Shown piece after piece: positions 25,951 to 33,457 of a DNA stretch of 64,000 bases (positions are counted from its first letter, which is position 1; each line of letters opens with the position of its first letter). Source of the stretch: Vibrio tritonius. Its GTDB lineage: Bacteria; Pseudomonadota; Gammaproteobacteria; Enterobacterales; Vibrionaceae. Below the pieces are notes generated by a model. The model was given only the letters and a program-made list of their open reading frames with translations. It was not told the DNA's origin and did not search any database. The stretch is taken from positions 1,302,001-1,366,000 of the forward strand of contig NZ_AP014636.1 in NCBI RefSeq assembly GCF_001547935.1, read 5' to 3'. Both the position numbers and the translations under genes were made by a program.

Positions 25951-26474
25951 TCACACCACCAAATTTTATAAAAACATTCTACTTTATATATTTCTAATTT
26001 ATAAACTAAACATACCACATTTATATGTTAATTGAATTATATCCACTAACGTATAAAAGATGAATACGAGATAGTTATAATTCTAACGCCGCCATCCTTA
26101 GGACCCATTATGTCCCATGACTGGTCCCAATCCGTCCTAAAAGCTTAACTCCATCGTCAATTTAGCGATATCCGTGCAATAAATTTGTCTTATTTTTAAG
26201 ATAAACACTCATATCCAAACGTAAATGCTTACTCATGGATTCAGCGTGTGCAGCAATTGTCATATAAAGTATATTTGTTGCATTATTTTTATTAAAAATG
26301 CGAGTCATCGTTGATTTTTCGTCCTACACTGTTTAGACATTTGCTTTATTCTCTTTCCACTTTAACAACGACAGATTTTATCTAAACGCCACAGTGGGCG
26401 CGTATGCGACACCATTGTTATATGTAGCGGTTTAAGTAACCCAATGTGGTCACTTCTCCCTACGGTAGTTCAAC
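25951..26474. other. Intergenic region before the serine protease gene
   Basis: About 524 AT-rich bases. I see a 7-bp inverted repeat TTAGGAC (26098-26104) / GTCCTAA (26134-26140) with two more GTCCC-type copies inside its loop, but no ORF, tRNA or terminator. It presumably includes the protease promoter. Confidence 0.4.
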
Positions 26475-27620
26475 ATGCATGAGAATAGCCTTATAATGAC
26501 GCTTAGACATATCCGCCGCTTTAGCACGTTCATTATTACGCTGATGACATGTCAGTACGCATACGCTACTGAAAGCATCGCACCCGCTATACTGAATGGT
26601 ACAGCGACCGCTCTATCTTCTATTCCCTATCAGGCACGCCTATCTATTGCCAAGAGCACCAGTGGCGGTACAGTTTATTACTTATGTGGGGCAGCGCTGA
26701 TAGACGATGGTGTCGCGATTACCGCCGCTCACTGTGTGGATAGCGACCACACAGAAACGTTAATCAGTGTTACTGTTTATTATATGGATTACACCTCACC
26801 AAGCAGTCCGGTACTTAACTCAGTCACCATTCCTGAAAGCAGTGTCGATGTCCATCCGACATGGGATGGTAGTTTAGATACCTCCCATGACATTGCAGTG
26901 CTCTACGATACAGGCGCTTCATTTACTAATGCGAAAAAAATCAAAATTGCTAGCTCTGCCGAAATGAGCACGATGTTTACTCAATTTTCGAATAGTTATG
27001 TCGCAAACCAAGACAACGAGCCTAATGTCCAAGCCAGTGGCTATGGTGAAGATGAGAATGGAAACTCTGGCTCTCTAGAGCGAGTTTTACTTGCTGGGAT
27101 ACCGAGCTCCACCTGTCGCAACATAAAAGCAAGCGTAACAATAAATTACGATGATTACCTTTGTGTCCAAAGCCCAGTTCAAAGTATCAATTATGGTATC
27201 TGTCGTGGAGACAGTGGTGGTCCACTTGTGTGGCGTAACCCGAGCAATGCATCAGACAGCGATTACGGAGTGCGTCTTGTTGGTGTCGCCTCTTATGTCA
27301 CAACGTCAGGTGGGCTATGTAAATTGAATGGCTCATCCTACTTTGGGGCCTATAGTAACGTGCCCTACTATCGTTCGTACATAAACAATGCGGTTGATAG
27401 TCTCGCTTATACCCTTAATTACGATTATGCAACCCTATCAATCAGCTATGCCTTTGATAGTGATCCAATTTTGGGCTCGAGTTTGAACATAAATCCAGAT
27501 TCCGATGACAGTGACGATAGTAGCAGCGGTGGTGGCAGCTTAGGATTACTTGCTATTTTGCTGCTAACCTTAGTGGCGTATCGCCGTCATGCCGTCGAGA
27601 CAATAAAGCCAATAAGCTGA
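26475..27620 (+). CDS. Secreted serine protease with GlyGly-CTERM tail
   Basis: Chymotrypsin-fold (S1) protease of 381 residues. The catalytic triad is His86 (AITAAHC), Asp139 (SHDIAVL) and Ser247 (RGDSGGPL). An N-terminal signal peptide ends near AYA-T. The C-terminus has a Gly/Ser run, a hydrophobic helix (GSLGLLAILLLTLVAY) and basic residues, the GlyGly-CTERM signal processed by rhombosortase in Vibrio proteins such as VesB. The residue six before the catalytic Ser, which is Asp in trypsin, is Gly here, so cleavage after Arg/Lys is not expected. The start is either ATG 26475 or ATG 26496. Single gene. Confidence 0.9.
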   Translation: MHENSLIMTLRHIRRFSTFIITLMTCQYAYATESIAPAILNGTATALSSIPYQARLSIAKSTSGGTVYYLCGAALIDDGVAITAAHCVDSDHTETLISVTVYYMDYTSPSSPVLNSVTIPESSVDVHPTWDGSLDTSHDIAVLYDTGASFTNAKKIKIASSAEMSTMFTQFSNSYVANQDNEPNVQASGYGEDENGNSGSLERVLLAGIPSSTCRNIKASVTINYDDYLCVQSPVQSINYGICRGDSGGPLVWRNPSNASDSDYGVRLVGVASYVTTSGGLCKLNGSSYFGAYSNVPYYRSYINNAVDSLAYTLNYDYATLSISYAFDSDPILGSSLNINPDSDDSDDSSSGGGSLGLLAILLLTLVAYRRHAVETIKPIS

Positions 27621-27709
27621 TTGGTTTTTAACCAAACCACGTAGTGCGCCTGTTTTTTGTGAATTTATACTTTTAATTCAGCCAATTAGGAGTATATTAA
27701 TTCGCACAG

Positions 27710-27784
27710 GCGTACATCGTATAATGGTTATTACTTTAGCTTCCCAAGCTGAAAATGCGGGTTCGATTCCCGCTGTACGCTCCA
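27710..27784 (+). tRNA. tRNA-Gly (CCC)
   Basis: 75-nt cloverleaf with encoded CCA; acceptor GCGTACA / TGTACGC. The anticodon loop TTCCCAA gives CCC at 27743-27745. The D-arm and T-arm resemble E. coli tRNA-Gly(UCC) more than tRNA-Gly(CCC). Confidence 0.95.
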
Positions 27785-27802
27785 ATCACTAAAGACCCTC
27801 TT

Positions 27803-28108
27803 CTACTTTTCCTGCTGAGCGACTTGTTGTTTAAATGCCCGCATAAATTCGCCAAACGGCCGATTAAGATCTTTGAATAACGTATGATTACGATGCTCTA
27901 ACATCACCTCACCCATCATCTTAATCCCCATTAGGAGATTGAGAGACTCTTGCTCACTCAAACCTTCGATGACACCCACTTTAGCCAATACCCCATGCAA
28001 TTCATCATGACACGGAAAATCAAATGCAATGCTCTGTGGATTGGTAGGCGCATTACCTTCTTTATCTGCCACAGGCGTAATATCAACACGGTACAAATGC
28101 TTTTTCAT
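27803..28108 (-). CDS. DUF3861-like small protein
   Basis: Protein of 101 residues beginning MKKHLYRVDITPVADKEGN, with a middle segment (SIAFDFPCHDELHGVLAKV) like DUF3861 proteins of unknown function. No signal peptide or membrane segment. GAGG 8 bases upstream fixes the start at 28108; a longer in-frame ORF up to 28183 runs into the preceding gene. It is the last gene of a probable operon with the SDR and GlcG-like genes (gap 19 bases). Confidence 0.65.
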   Translation of the reverse strand: MKKHLYRVDITPVADKEGNAPTNPQSIAFDFPCHDELHGVLAKVGVIEGLSEQESLNLLMGIKMMGEVMLEHRNHTLFKDLNRPFGEFMRAFKQQVAQQEK

Positions 28109-28127
28109 TCTCGTTACCTCACACCAG

Positions 28128-28856
28128 TTAGCCAAGCATAATCCCGCCGTCAACGGCAATGTGCTGACCCGTAATAAAATCATTTTCCATCAAGTAAACA
28201 TAGGTACTGGCTAGCTCACGTACGGTCGCTGTGCGACCCAGTGGGATAGTTTGTTCAAAATGAGTTTTAATCTCTGTAACCTGAGTCGTTGGCATATCCC
28301 GCCAAAACGTGGTTAACGTCCAAGTCGGTGAAACGGCATTGACTCTAGCGTTAGGAGCTAACTCTACAGCTAACCCCTCCACTAATGCGTTAATACCCAG
28401 ATTGCCCACATAACTGGCACACGCGTCTTGTGCTCGGCCGCCGGTGCCAGAAGTAAAGATAATTGCGCCACCCTGTGTTATTTTTTCCGCGGCTAGCTGA
28501 CCAATTCGCACGTTAGTCAGAAATTTTGATTCCATTACGTGACGAATGGTGTCAATTGATGCGCCAATAAAACCACCGCCCATAACATCTCCCACCATAG
28601 ACACCAAATAATCAAAACCATCAAGCGTACTAAACCAATTCTCGAGTGCGACAAAGTCGTGAGCATCGATACAATCGGTCTTTACTTCAACATCAAACTC
28701 GCCTTCTAAGCCCACTCGTGCTGTCGCTAACCTGTCTGAATGACGACCAGCGAGATGTACTTTTGCACCTTTTGCTAATACCAGTTTGGCAATGTCTAAG
28801 CCGATACCTGAACTACCGCCAATGATGACGACTCGTTTATCTTTTAAATCTGCCAT
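28128..28856 (-). CDS. Divergent short-chain dehydrogenase/reductase
   Basis: SDR-fold protein of 242 residues with a good dinucleotide site (GGSSGIG, about 13-19) and the usual C-terminal GQHIAVDGG. The catalytic core is unusual. A Ser (FTSGTGG) and a Tyr (ASYVGNLG) are present, but the position four after Tyr, normally Lys, is Leu, and the NNAG structural motif is replaced by VSMVGD. Activity may be altered or lost; other atypical SDRs lack this Lys. AGGTG precedes the ATG. It is in an operon with the GlcG-like and DUF3861-like genes. Confidence 0.87.
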   Translation of the reverse strand: MADLKDKRVVIIGGSSGIGLDIAKLVLAKGAKVHLAGRHSDRLATARVGLEGEFDVEVKTDCIDAHDFVALENWFSTLDGFDYLVSMVGDVMGGGFIGASIDTIRHVMESKFLTNVRIGQLAAEKITQGGAIIFTSGTGGRAQDACASYVGNLGINALVEGLAVELAPNARVNAVSPTWTLTTFWRDMPTTQVTEIKTHFEQTIPLGRTATVRELASTYVYLMENDFITGQHIAVDGGIMLG

Positions 28857-28866
28857 ATTCGTTCAC

Positions 28867-29289
28867 CTACTTAGTCAATACATTCGCGGCTGTCACCGCA
28901 ACAAAAGAGTCATTTTCACCATGGGCACCACTGACCCCCACTGCACCAATAAATTGACCATCAACAATCAATGGAACGCCACCTTCCAGTGCCGTGACGC
29001 CTGGAGTAGAAAGAAAGCTAGGCGAACCATGATTTACAAAATCTTCAAACTGCTTGGAAGGCGCTTGCAATAGCGCTGCCGTTTTGGCTTTAGCCAGTGC
29101 CACCGAGGCGCTAACACCAATGGCATCATCGTTTTTTTCCAATGCAACGATCTCTCCTGAGCAGTCGACAACCGCGACACTAATAGCCCAGCCTTGCTCT
29201 TGAGCACAATGTTGTGCTGCCTGAATAACGCTACGTGCAGCATACAAGTTCACACTCTTCACCGTTTTTAGGTACGGATGTTCTTCCAT
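28867..29289 (-). CDS. GlcG/HbpS-family heme-binding-like protein
   Basis: Protein of 140 residues of the GlcG/HbpS family (VVDCSGEIVALEKNDDAIGVSASVALAKAKTA; GGVPLIVDGQFIGAVGVSG). Members bind heme or small ligands, and some are secreted, but no signal peptide is seen here. First gene of a three-gene operon, divergent from a TetR regulator, with a 17-bp palindrome 31 bases upstream of its start. Confidence 0.87.
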   Translation of the reverse strand: MEEHPYLKTVKSVNLYAARSVIQAAQHCAQEQGWAISVAVVDCSGEIVALEKNDDAIGVSASVALAKAKTAALLQAPSKQFEDFVNHGSPSFLSTPGVTALEGGVPLIVDGQFIGAVGVSGAHGENDSFVAVTAANVLTK

Positions 29290-29319
29290 TTCTTATCACC
29301 CCTTTACACACAACAACTA

Positions 29320-29336
29320 AACTAAACGGTTTAGTT
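29320..29336. promoter_or_regulatory. TetR-type operator (glcG-like operon / tetR)
   Basis: Perfect palindrome AACTAAAC-G-GTTTAGTT with an additional ACTAA repeat on its left. It sits between the divergent operon and the TetR gene, the typical position for a self-regulated TetR repressor. Confidence 0.75.
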
Positions 29337-29493
29337 TTATTTATTATTTAATCACAATAGAAATAATGATCAATAACAAACCTATTATGATTTTTGAACT
29401 AAGTAGTTCAGCAAATTCGAAGGTGTATTTTCTTGTGCAGAAGAATTGAGATGGGTATAGTAGCTGCCTATTGTTTTGCGTTTGGAGAGTTCA

Positions 29494-30111
29494 TTGTCTA
29501 CTGCAGATATTAAATTGGAGCGGGTACTGCAAGGTGCCGCAGAAGTGTTTCTTAAACAAGGATTCACTGCAGCCACGACAGATATGATCCAAAAGGCCGC
29601 GGGGGTATCAAAAGCGACCGTTTATACTCGCTACCCGAATAAGCAGGCACTGTTTTCTGCCGTCATCGAGCGTCAATGTCACTTACTCACTCACCAAGTC
29701 ACTGAGTGCCTACCACAACATTCCGACATTTTCGTCACATTAAGAGAAGTGGGAACTCGCTACTTAACCTTGATCCTGTCACCCGAAGGGATGGCTCTGT
29801 ATCGAACGATCATTGCAGAATCTCCTCGTTTTCCTGAGTTAGGCCGCGCCTTCTATCTAGCAGGGCCTAAAGTGGTACTCGATCAGGTAACAGAGTACAT
29901 AACTGATGCTGCAGCTAAAGGTCAGTTAGACATCCAACCTGTTGGAGCACGCGCCGCCGCGACGCTATTTTTAAGCCTTCTGCGCGGGGATGGTCAGCTA
30001 CAATGCCTAACGCATCCGGATTTTTCTCCCACTAAGATTCTCATTGATGAATGGGTTAACCTTGCGATGATTACCTTTCGTCAAGCGTATAGCAAACCCA
30101 CTATGAGTTAA
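29494..30111 (+). CDS. TetR-family regulator
   Basis: Repressor of 205 residues. The HTH is at about 10-50 (VLQGAAEVFLKQGFTAATTDMIQKAAGVSKATVYTRYPNK) and the helical C-terminal domain resembles AefR-type TetR_C proteins. GGAG six bases before TTG 29494 supports that start (MSTADIK). A longer in-frame TTG start at 29476 would place the RBS inside the gene. It is probably the repressor of the divergent GlcG/SDR/DUF3861 operon through the palindrome at 29320. Confidence 0.87.
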   Translation: MSTADIKLERVLQGAAEVFLKQGFTAATTDMIQKAAGVSKATVYTRYPNKQALFSAVIERQCHLLTHQVTECLPQHSDIFVTLREVGTRYLTLILSPEGMALYRTIIAESPRFPELGRAFYLAGPKVVLDQVTEYITDAAAKGQLDIQPVGARAAATLFLSLLRGDGQLQCLTHPDFSPTKILIDEWVNLAMITFRQAYSKPTMS

Positions 30112-30213
30112 CGCTAACAGATAAACTCGCTATCAATAATCAATACGGGTCGATTTAAAACAGGGGGTGAGGCTAACTTTGCCGATTAACGGCAGCAAAT
30201 GATTAAGACTCAA

Positions 30214-31782
30214 TCAATTGATAGCGGAGTTTTCGACCCCAAAAAAACGCGACTCAATTTTGTCGAGCGTTGCTGGGCGAGCAAAAAGATAGCCTTGCAT
30301 TAAGTCACATCCTAGCTCAACCAATGTATCCATTTGATCTTCGGTTTCTACACCTTCAATAACAATCTGCATATTCAATTTACGGCCCAAAGTGACGACA
30401 GACTCAACGATATTCTGCTCTTTTACCCCATCGACAATTCCTTCCACAAAAGAGCGGTCGATTTTCAGTTTATCCACACTTAATTCATTGAGCCGACTTA
30501 GAGATGAATAGCCGGTACCAAAATCATCGATCGCGACATGAACTCCTTTCTTACGAATACGATGTAGTTTTTCCAAAAGTAATTCGTAGTTATCAATTAA
30601 CGTTGTTTCGGTCAGTTCTAATTCCAACTGTTTAGGATCAAACTCAATACCTTTGATGGTATCGAGTAAAGAAGGAACAAAACTCTCATGATGAAACTGA
30701 TGCGCAGAAATATTAACCGCAAGATATTGATCAGACGTGAGTTTATCTTTCATCTCCGATAACGACCGTCGCAAAACAAAATCACCCAACTGATTGATCA
30801 GGCCATATTCTTCCGCAATGTTTACAAATAAAAATGGCGGAACCGAAGCACCTTGAAAATTCCACCTGACTAACGCTTCAAACCCTTTACACAAATGTCT
30901 TTTTTGATCCCAAATGGGCTGGTACACCATAAACAATTCGTTATTGAGAATGGCTTTATACAGTTGTCGTGACAACATTTCACGGTATTCACGACGTTGC
31001 CCAAGCTCTTCTCGATATAGATACCAATCAATACCATTGGTGGTTTTCGCCTGCTCTAACGCGAGATAGGCCGCTCGCACCAAATCATCTGGGTTATCAC
31101 TATCTTTAGGATAAACCGCAACTCCCATCGAAAAACGAATGTTGACAACGTACTTACCAATCACAATCGGGACATTTTCAACGCGACGCAAATCAGACAC
31201 GTAATCTTCAATGACATGTAATCGCCCATCACACAAATCACAAGCCAAAAACTCGTCGCTATTAATACGCGCGACAAAACCCGATTTCTCGTTGCGTAAC
31301 TTTAGGCGTGTAGCGACATGCTTTAACACCATATCGGCGGTAGTACGCCCATAAAGGTGATTAATGGTGCCAAAGTTATCGATGTCCAACAAAACCGCGA
31401 TAACATAGCGCTCTTTAGGGCATCCCATCATTAAATGATTAAGCTGCCGTTTAGCTAACCGTGAGTTGGGTAATTGGGTAAGAGAATCAAAATCCGCTTC
31501 ACGATGTAAACGTCTCGAATAGGTTTGCATGTCCCAATAACGACGTAATCCAAATAGGCAACCACCTAAACCAACAAAAAACAACACGACAAACACTTCA
31601 TCAAGTTGCCATACTTCTTGGTCGCGACTGAGGTCATGAAACGATTCAAACGCATCGTAACGAATGGAGAAATAGGAAACGAGGACAGTTACCACTAACC
31701 AAATCAACAGATCCTGCAATGCACTGGATTGACGTATGGTGCTAATAACATGATGAGAAGCTTTTCTAAGATGGATGGACAT
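30214..31782 (-). CDS. Membrane EAL phosphodiesterase with degenerate GGDEF
   Basis: c-di-GMP signalling protein of 522 residues. Two N-terminal membrane helices (about 25-42 and 62-80) anchor a cyclase-like domain with a degenerate site, NSDEF instead of GGDEF, followed by an EAL domain with intact EAL (GFEALVRW), ELTETTL and DDFGTGYSSL. It should degrade c-di-GMP; the GGDEF domain may only bind GTP. The ATG at 31782 has GGAGG four bases upstream. There are no obvious operon partners. Confidence 0.92.
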   Translation of the reverse strand: MSIHLRKASHHVISTIRQSSALQDLLIWLVVTVLVSYFSIRYDAFESFHDLSRDQEVWQLDEVFVVLFFVGLGGCLFGLRRYWDMQTYSRRLHREADFDSLTQLPNSRLAKRQLNHLMMGCPKERYVIAVLLDIDNFGTINHLYGRTTADMVLKHVATRLKLRNEKSGFVARINSDEFLACDLCDGRLHVIEDYVSDLRRVENVPIVIGKYVVNIRFSMGVAVYPKDSDNPDDLVRAAYLALEQAKTTNGIDWYLYREELGQRREYREMLSRQLYKAILNNELFMVYQPIWDQKRHLCKGFEALVRWNFQGASVPPFLFVNIAEEYGLINQLGDFVLRRSLSEMKDKLTSDQYLAVNISAHQFHHESFVPSLLDTIKGIEFDPKQLELELTETTLIDNYELLLEKLHRIRKKGVHVAIDDFGTGYSSLSRLNELSVDKLKIDRSFVEGIVDGVKEQNIVESVVTLGRKLNMQIVIEGVETEDQMDTLVELGCDLMQGYLFARPATLDKIESRFFGVENSAIN

Positions 31783-31990
31783 CAAGCCTCCGAAGGATGA
31801 ACGCCAACATAAAAACTATCATTAAGTTAAACAGTTAGACCAAGATCTGTCTAGTTAAACGCCGTAACCTATTCAAGCAAATTCAATTTATCACAACAAT
31901 TGCGACAGACTTCACTTCTCATCGCAATTTATCAGTAACCACTCACATACTGCTTATGCCATCTTAGCCTTACTACGCACACCTTATAAC

Positions 31991-32416
31991 TTACAATCCA
32001 TCAACCAATTGAATGGTGGCCAAAATGAACAAAGCTAGGTTCGCCACCACTCCGATAATAAAAAAATAGCTGCGTGGACTTGGGTTTTTCTCTGTAGCGA
32101 TAGCGTAATAACACAACATATGCCCTACGCGCGCAGCTACGTAAACCCATAGCCATAACGCCAACCAAAATTCAAACGATTCAGATAACCACGCTAAAGC
32201 AACAGCTCCCAAAATCAACGGAGCATTTTCAAGTGAATTCATATAAGTTCGATGAGTTCGAAAAACGAAAGAATCGTGACTTAATTGGTCAGGTAATTTC
32301 CCTGGAATCGCTCCGGGGTGACGGGCTTTAACTGTGGAAGCAACTAACCATTGAACAAAATAAATCGCGATCAGCGCCCAAAAAGCCCATAAAAAGGCTG
32401 CACTATGTACTACCAT
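31991..32416 (-). CDS. MAPEG-family membrane protein
   Basis: Integral membrane protein of 141 residues with about four helices. It matches bacterial MAPEG proteins (glutathione/eicosanoid-type): HRTYMNSLENAPLILGAVALAW and YVAARVGHMLCYY are conserved in the family. Substrate unknown. GAGGGA precedes the ATG. The region upstream has two copies of the dispersed repeat in opposite orientation. Confidence 0.85.
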   Translation of the reverse strand: MVVHSAAFLWAFWALIAIYFVQWLVASTVKARHPGAIPGKLPDQLSHDSFVFRTHRTYMNSLENAPLILGAVALAWLSESFEFWLALWLWVYVAARVGHMLCYYAIATEKNPSPRSYFFIIGVVANLALFILATIQLVDGL

Positions 32417-32442
32417 AAACTGTCCCTCTCTTTAACACGCTT

Positions 32443-32475
32443 TATACCCAAACGACCACAAGATGCAGAATTCTG
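32443..32475 (+). repeat. Dispersed repeat, degenerate copy
   Basis: Begins TATACCCAAACGACCACAAG and continues into ATGCAG...TTCTG, like the repeat core with several substitutions. Opposite orientation to the copy at 32655. Confidence 0.45.
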
Positions 32476-32654
32476 AGCGTCATCAATGAGCACAGATAAA
32501 TTTAACGTTACTCAACCGCCAATGATCGTATTCACAACGCCCTAATTATACTCAGCTTTCTCAATGAGCGGCGAATCGCACATATCTGATTTTCTACGTA
32601 GAATAACTATGTATTCAAATCGGTGCCTTGCCTATGAACGAATACATTCTCCCT

Positions 32655-32682
32655 GAAACTGCATCTTGAGGTTACTTGGGCA
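32655..32682 (-). repeat. Dispersed repeat, good copy
   Basis: GCATCTTGAGGTTACTTGGG, the reverse complement of the CCAAGTAACCTCAAGATGC core. Its CTGAAAC flank is shared with the copy at 40583. Confidence 0.75.
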
Positions 32683-32807
32683 TCAACTTTCTAACAACTT
32701 AATAACAGTAAGCTTACTCATATATGAAGATCTTAAACTCATTCATTCGCACAATGTTGAGGTTGTTAACGAAATATTAAACTTCACTAGTAACTAGGAG
32801 CGAAACG

Positions 32808-33374
32808 ATGAAAAAGATCTATCCTGCATTAACAGGCCTATTTGTCTTAGCCTCACTTAGTTTCTCCTCTCAGGCAGCCACAGGCAGTAACGACAGCGGT
32901 CTCTATGTCGGTGGTAACTTTGGTTATCTAAAAGTGGATGGCGACGACGACTTTGACGACGATAATAAAGTCTATCAAGGACTTCTTGGTTATCGCATTA
33001 ATCCTTATGTCGCGATTGAAGGCAGTTACGTTGATTTTGGTAAATACGGAAGTAGCCTGGCCAATGCTGAAACGGATGGTTACACCGGAGCCTTAAAACT
33101 CATCGCACCAATTGGTGACCGAGTCGATCTCTATGCAAAAGGGGGACAACTTTGGTACAACACCGATTACAATATCGCCGGAGCTAAAGGCGATCAAAAC
33201 GACGAAGCCGTCTTTGCTGGAGCCGGGGTCGGCTTTAAAGTCACCAATAATTTGGTCATTAATGCGGAATATACATGGTATGACGTCGACCTTGATGCGT
33301 CTGATGTTCAAGATGGTAAAGAGACCAATACCGATTTCAACCAAGTCACAGCGGGTGTCGAATATCGTTTTTAA
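32808..33374 (+). CDS. Outer-membrane beta-barrel protein
   Basis: 188-residue outer-membrane protein. A signal peptide (MKKIYPALTGLFVLASLSFSSQA) is followed by alternating beta-strands of an eight-stranded OmpA/OmpX-type barrel (LYVGGNFGYLKV, YVAIEGSYVDFGKY, ITAGVEYRF-like end). The C-terminal Phe is the outer-membrane insertion signal. There is no peptidoglycan-binding domain. TAGGAGCG before the ATG and a terminator after the stop show a single-gene unit. Specific function unknown. Confidence 0.87.
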   Translation: MKKIYPALTGLFVLASLSFSSQAATGSNDSGLYVGGNFGYLKVDGDDDFDDDNKVYQGLLGYRINPYVAIEGSYVDFGKYGSSLANAETDGYTGALKLIAPIGDRVDLYAKGGQLWYNTDYNIAGAKGDQNDEAVFAGAGVGFKVTNNLVINAEYTWYDVDLDASDVQDGKETNTDFNQVTAGVEYRF

Positions 33375-33416
33375 TACCAGCAAGCATTGACACTATTCGC
33401 AGAAAGACGCACAAAA

Positions 33417-33436
33417 AAAGGGCCGTTCGGCCCTTT
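33417..33436. terminator. Bidirectional terminator, outer-membrane protein / malic enzyme
   Basis: Stem AAAGGGCC / GGCCCTTT with loop GTTC, flanked by an A-run on the left. It serves the two convergent genes. Confidence 0.88.
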
Positions 33437-33457
33437 CTCATAGCATATCAACAGCGC

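Larger units (their letters stand above)
32417..32807. other. Intergenic region, MAPEG / outer-membrane protein
   Basis: About 391 bases. It holds a degenerate and a good copy of the dispersed repeat (entries at 32443 and 32655) and, near the right end, the AT-rich promoter of the outer-membrane protein gene. Confidence 0.5.

Noticed and set aside
26098..26140. Inverted repeat TTAGGAC / GTCCTAA as an operator or RNA element
   Set aside because: Seven-base arms with a 29-base loop are weak in AT-rich DNA and no regulator is adjacent.
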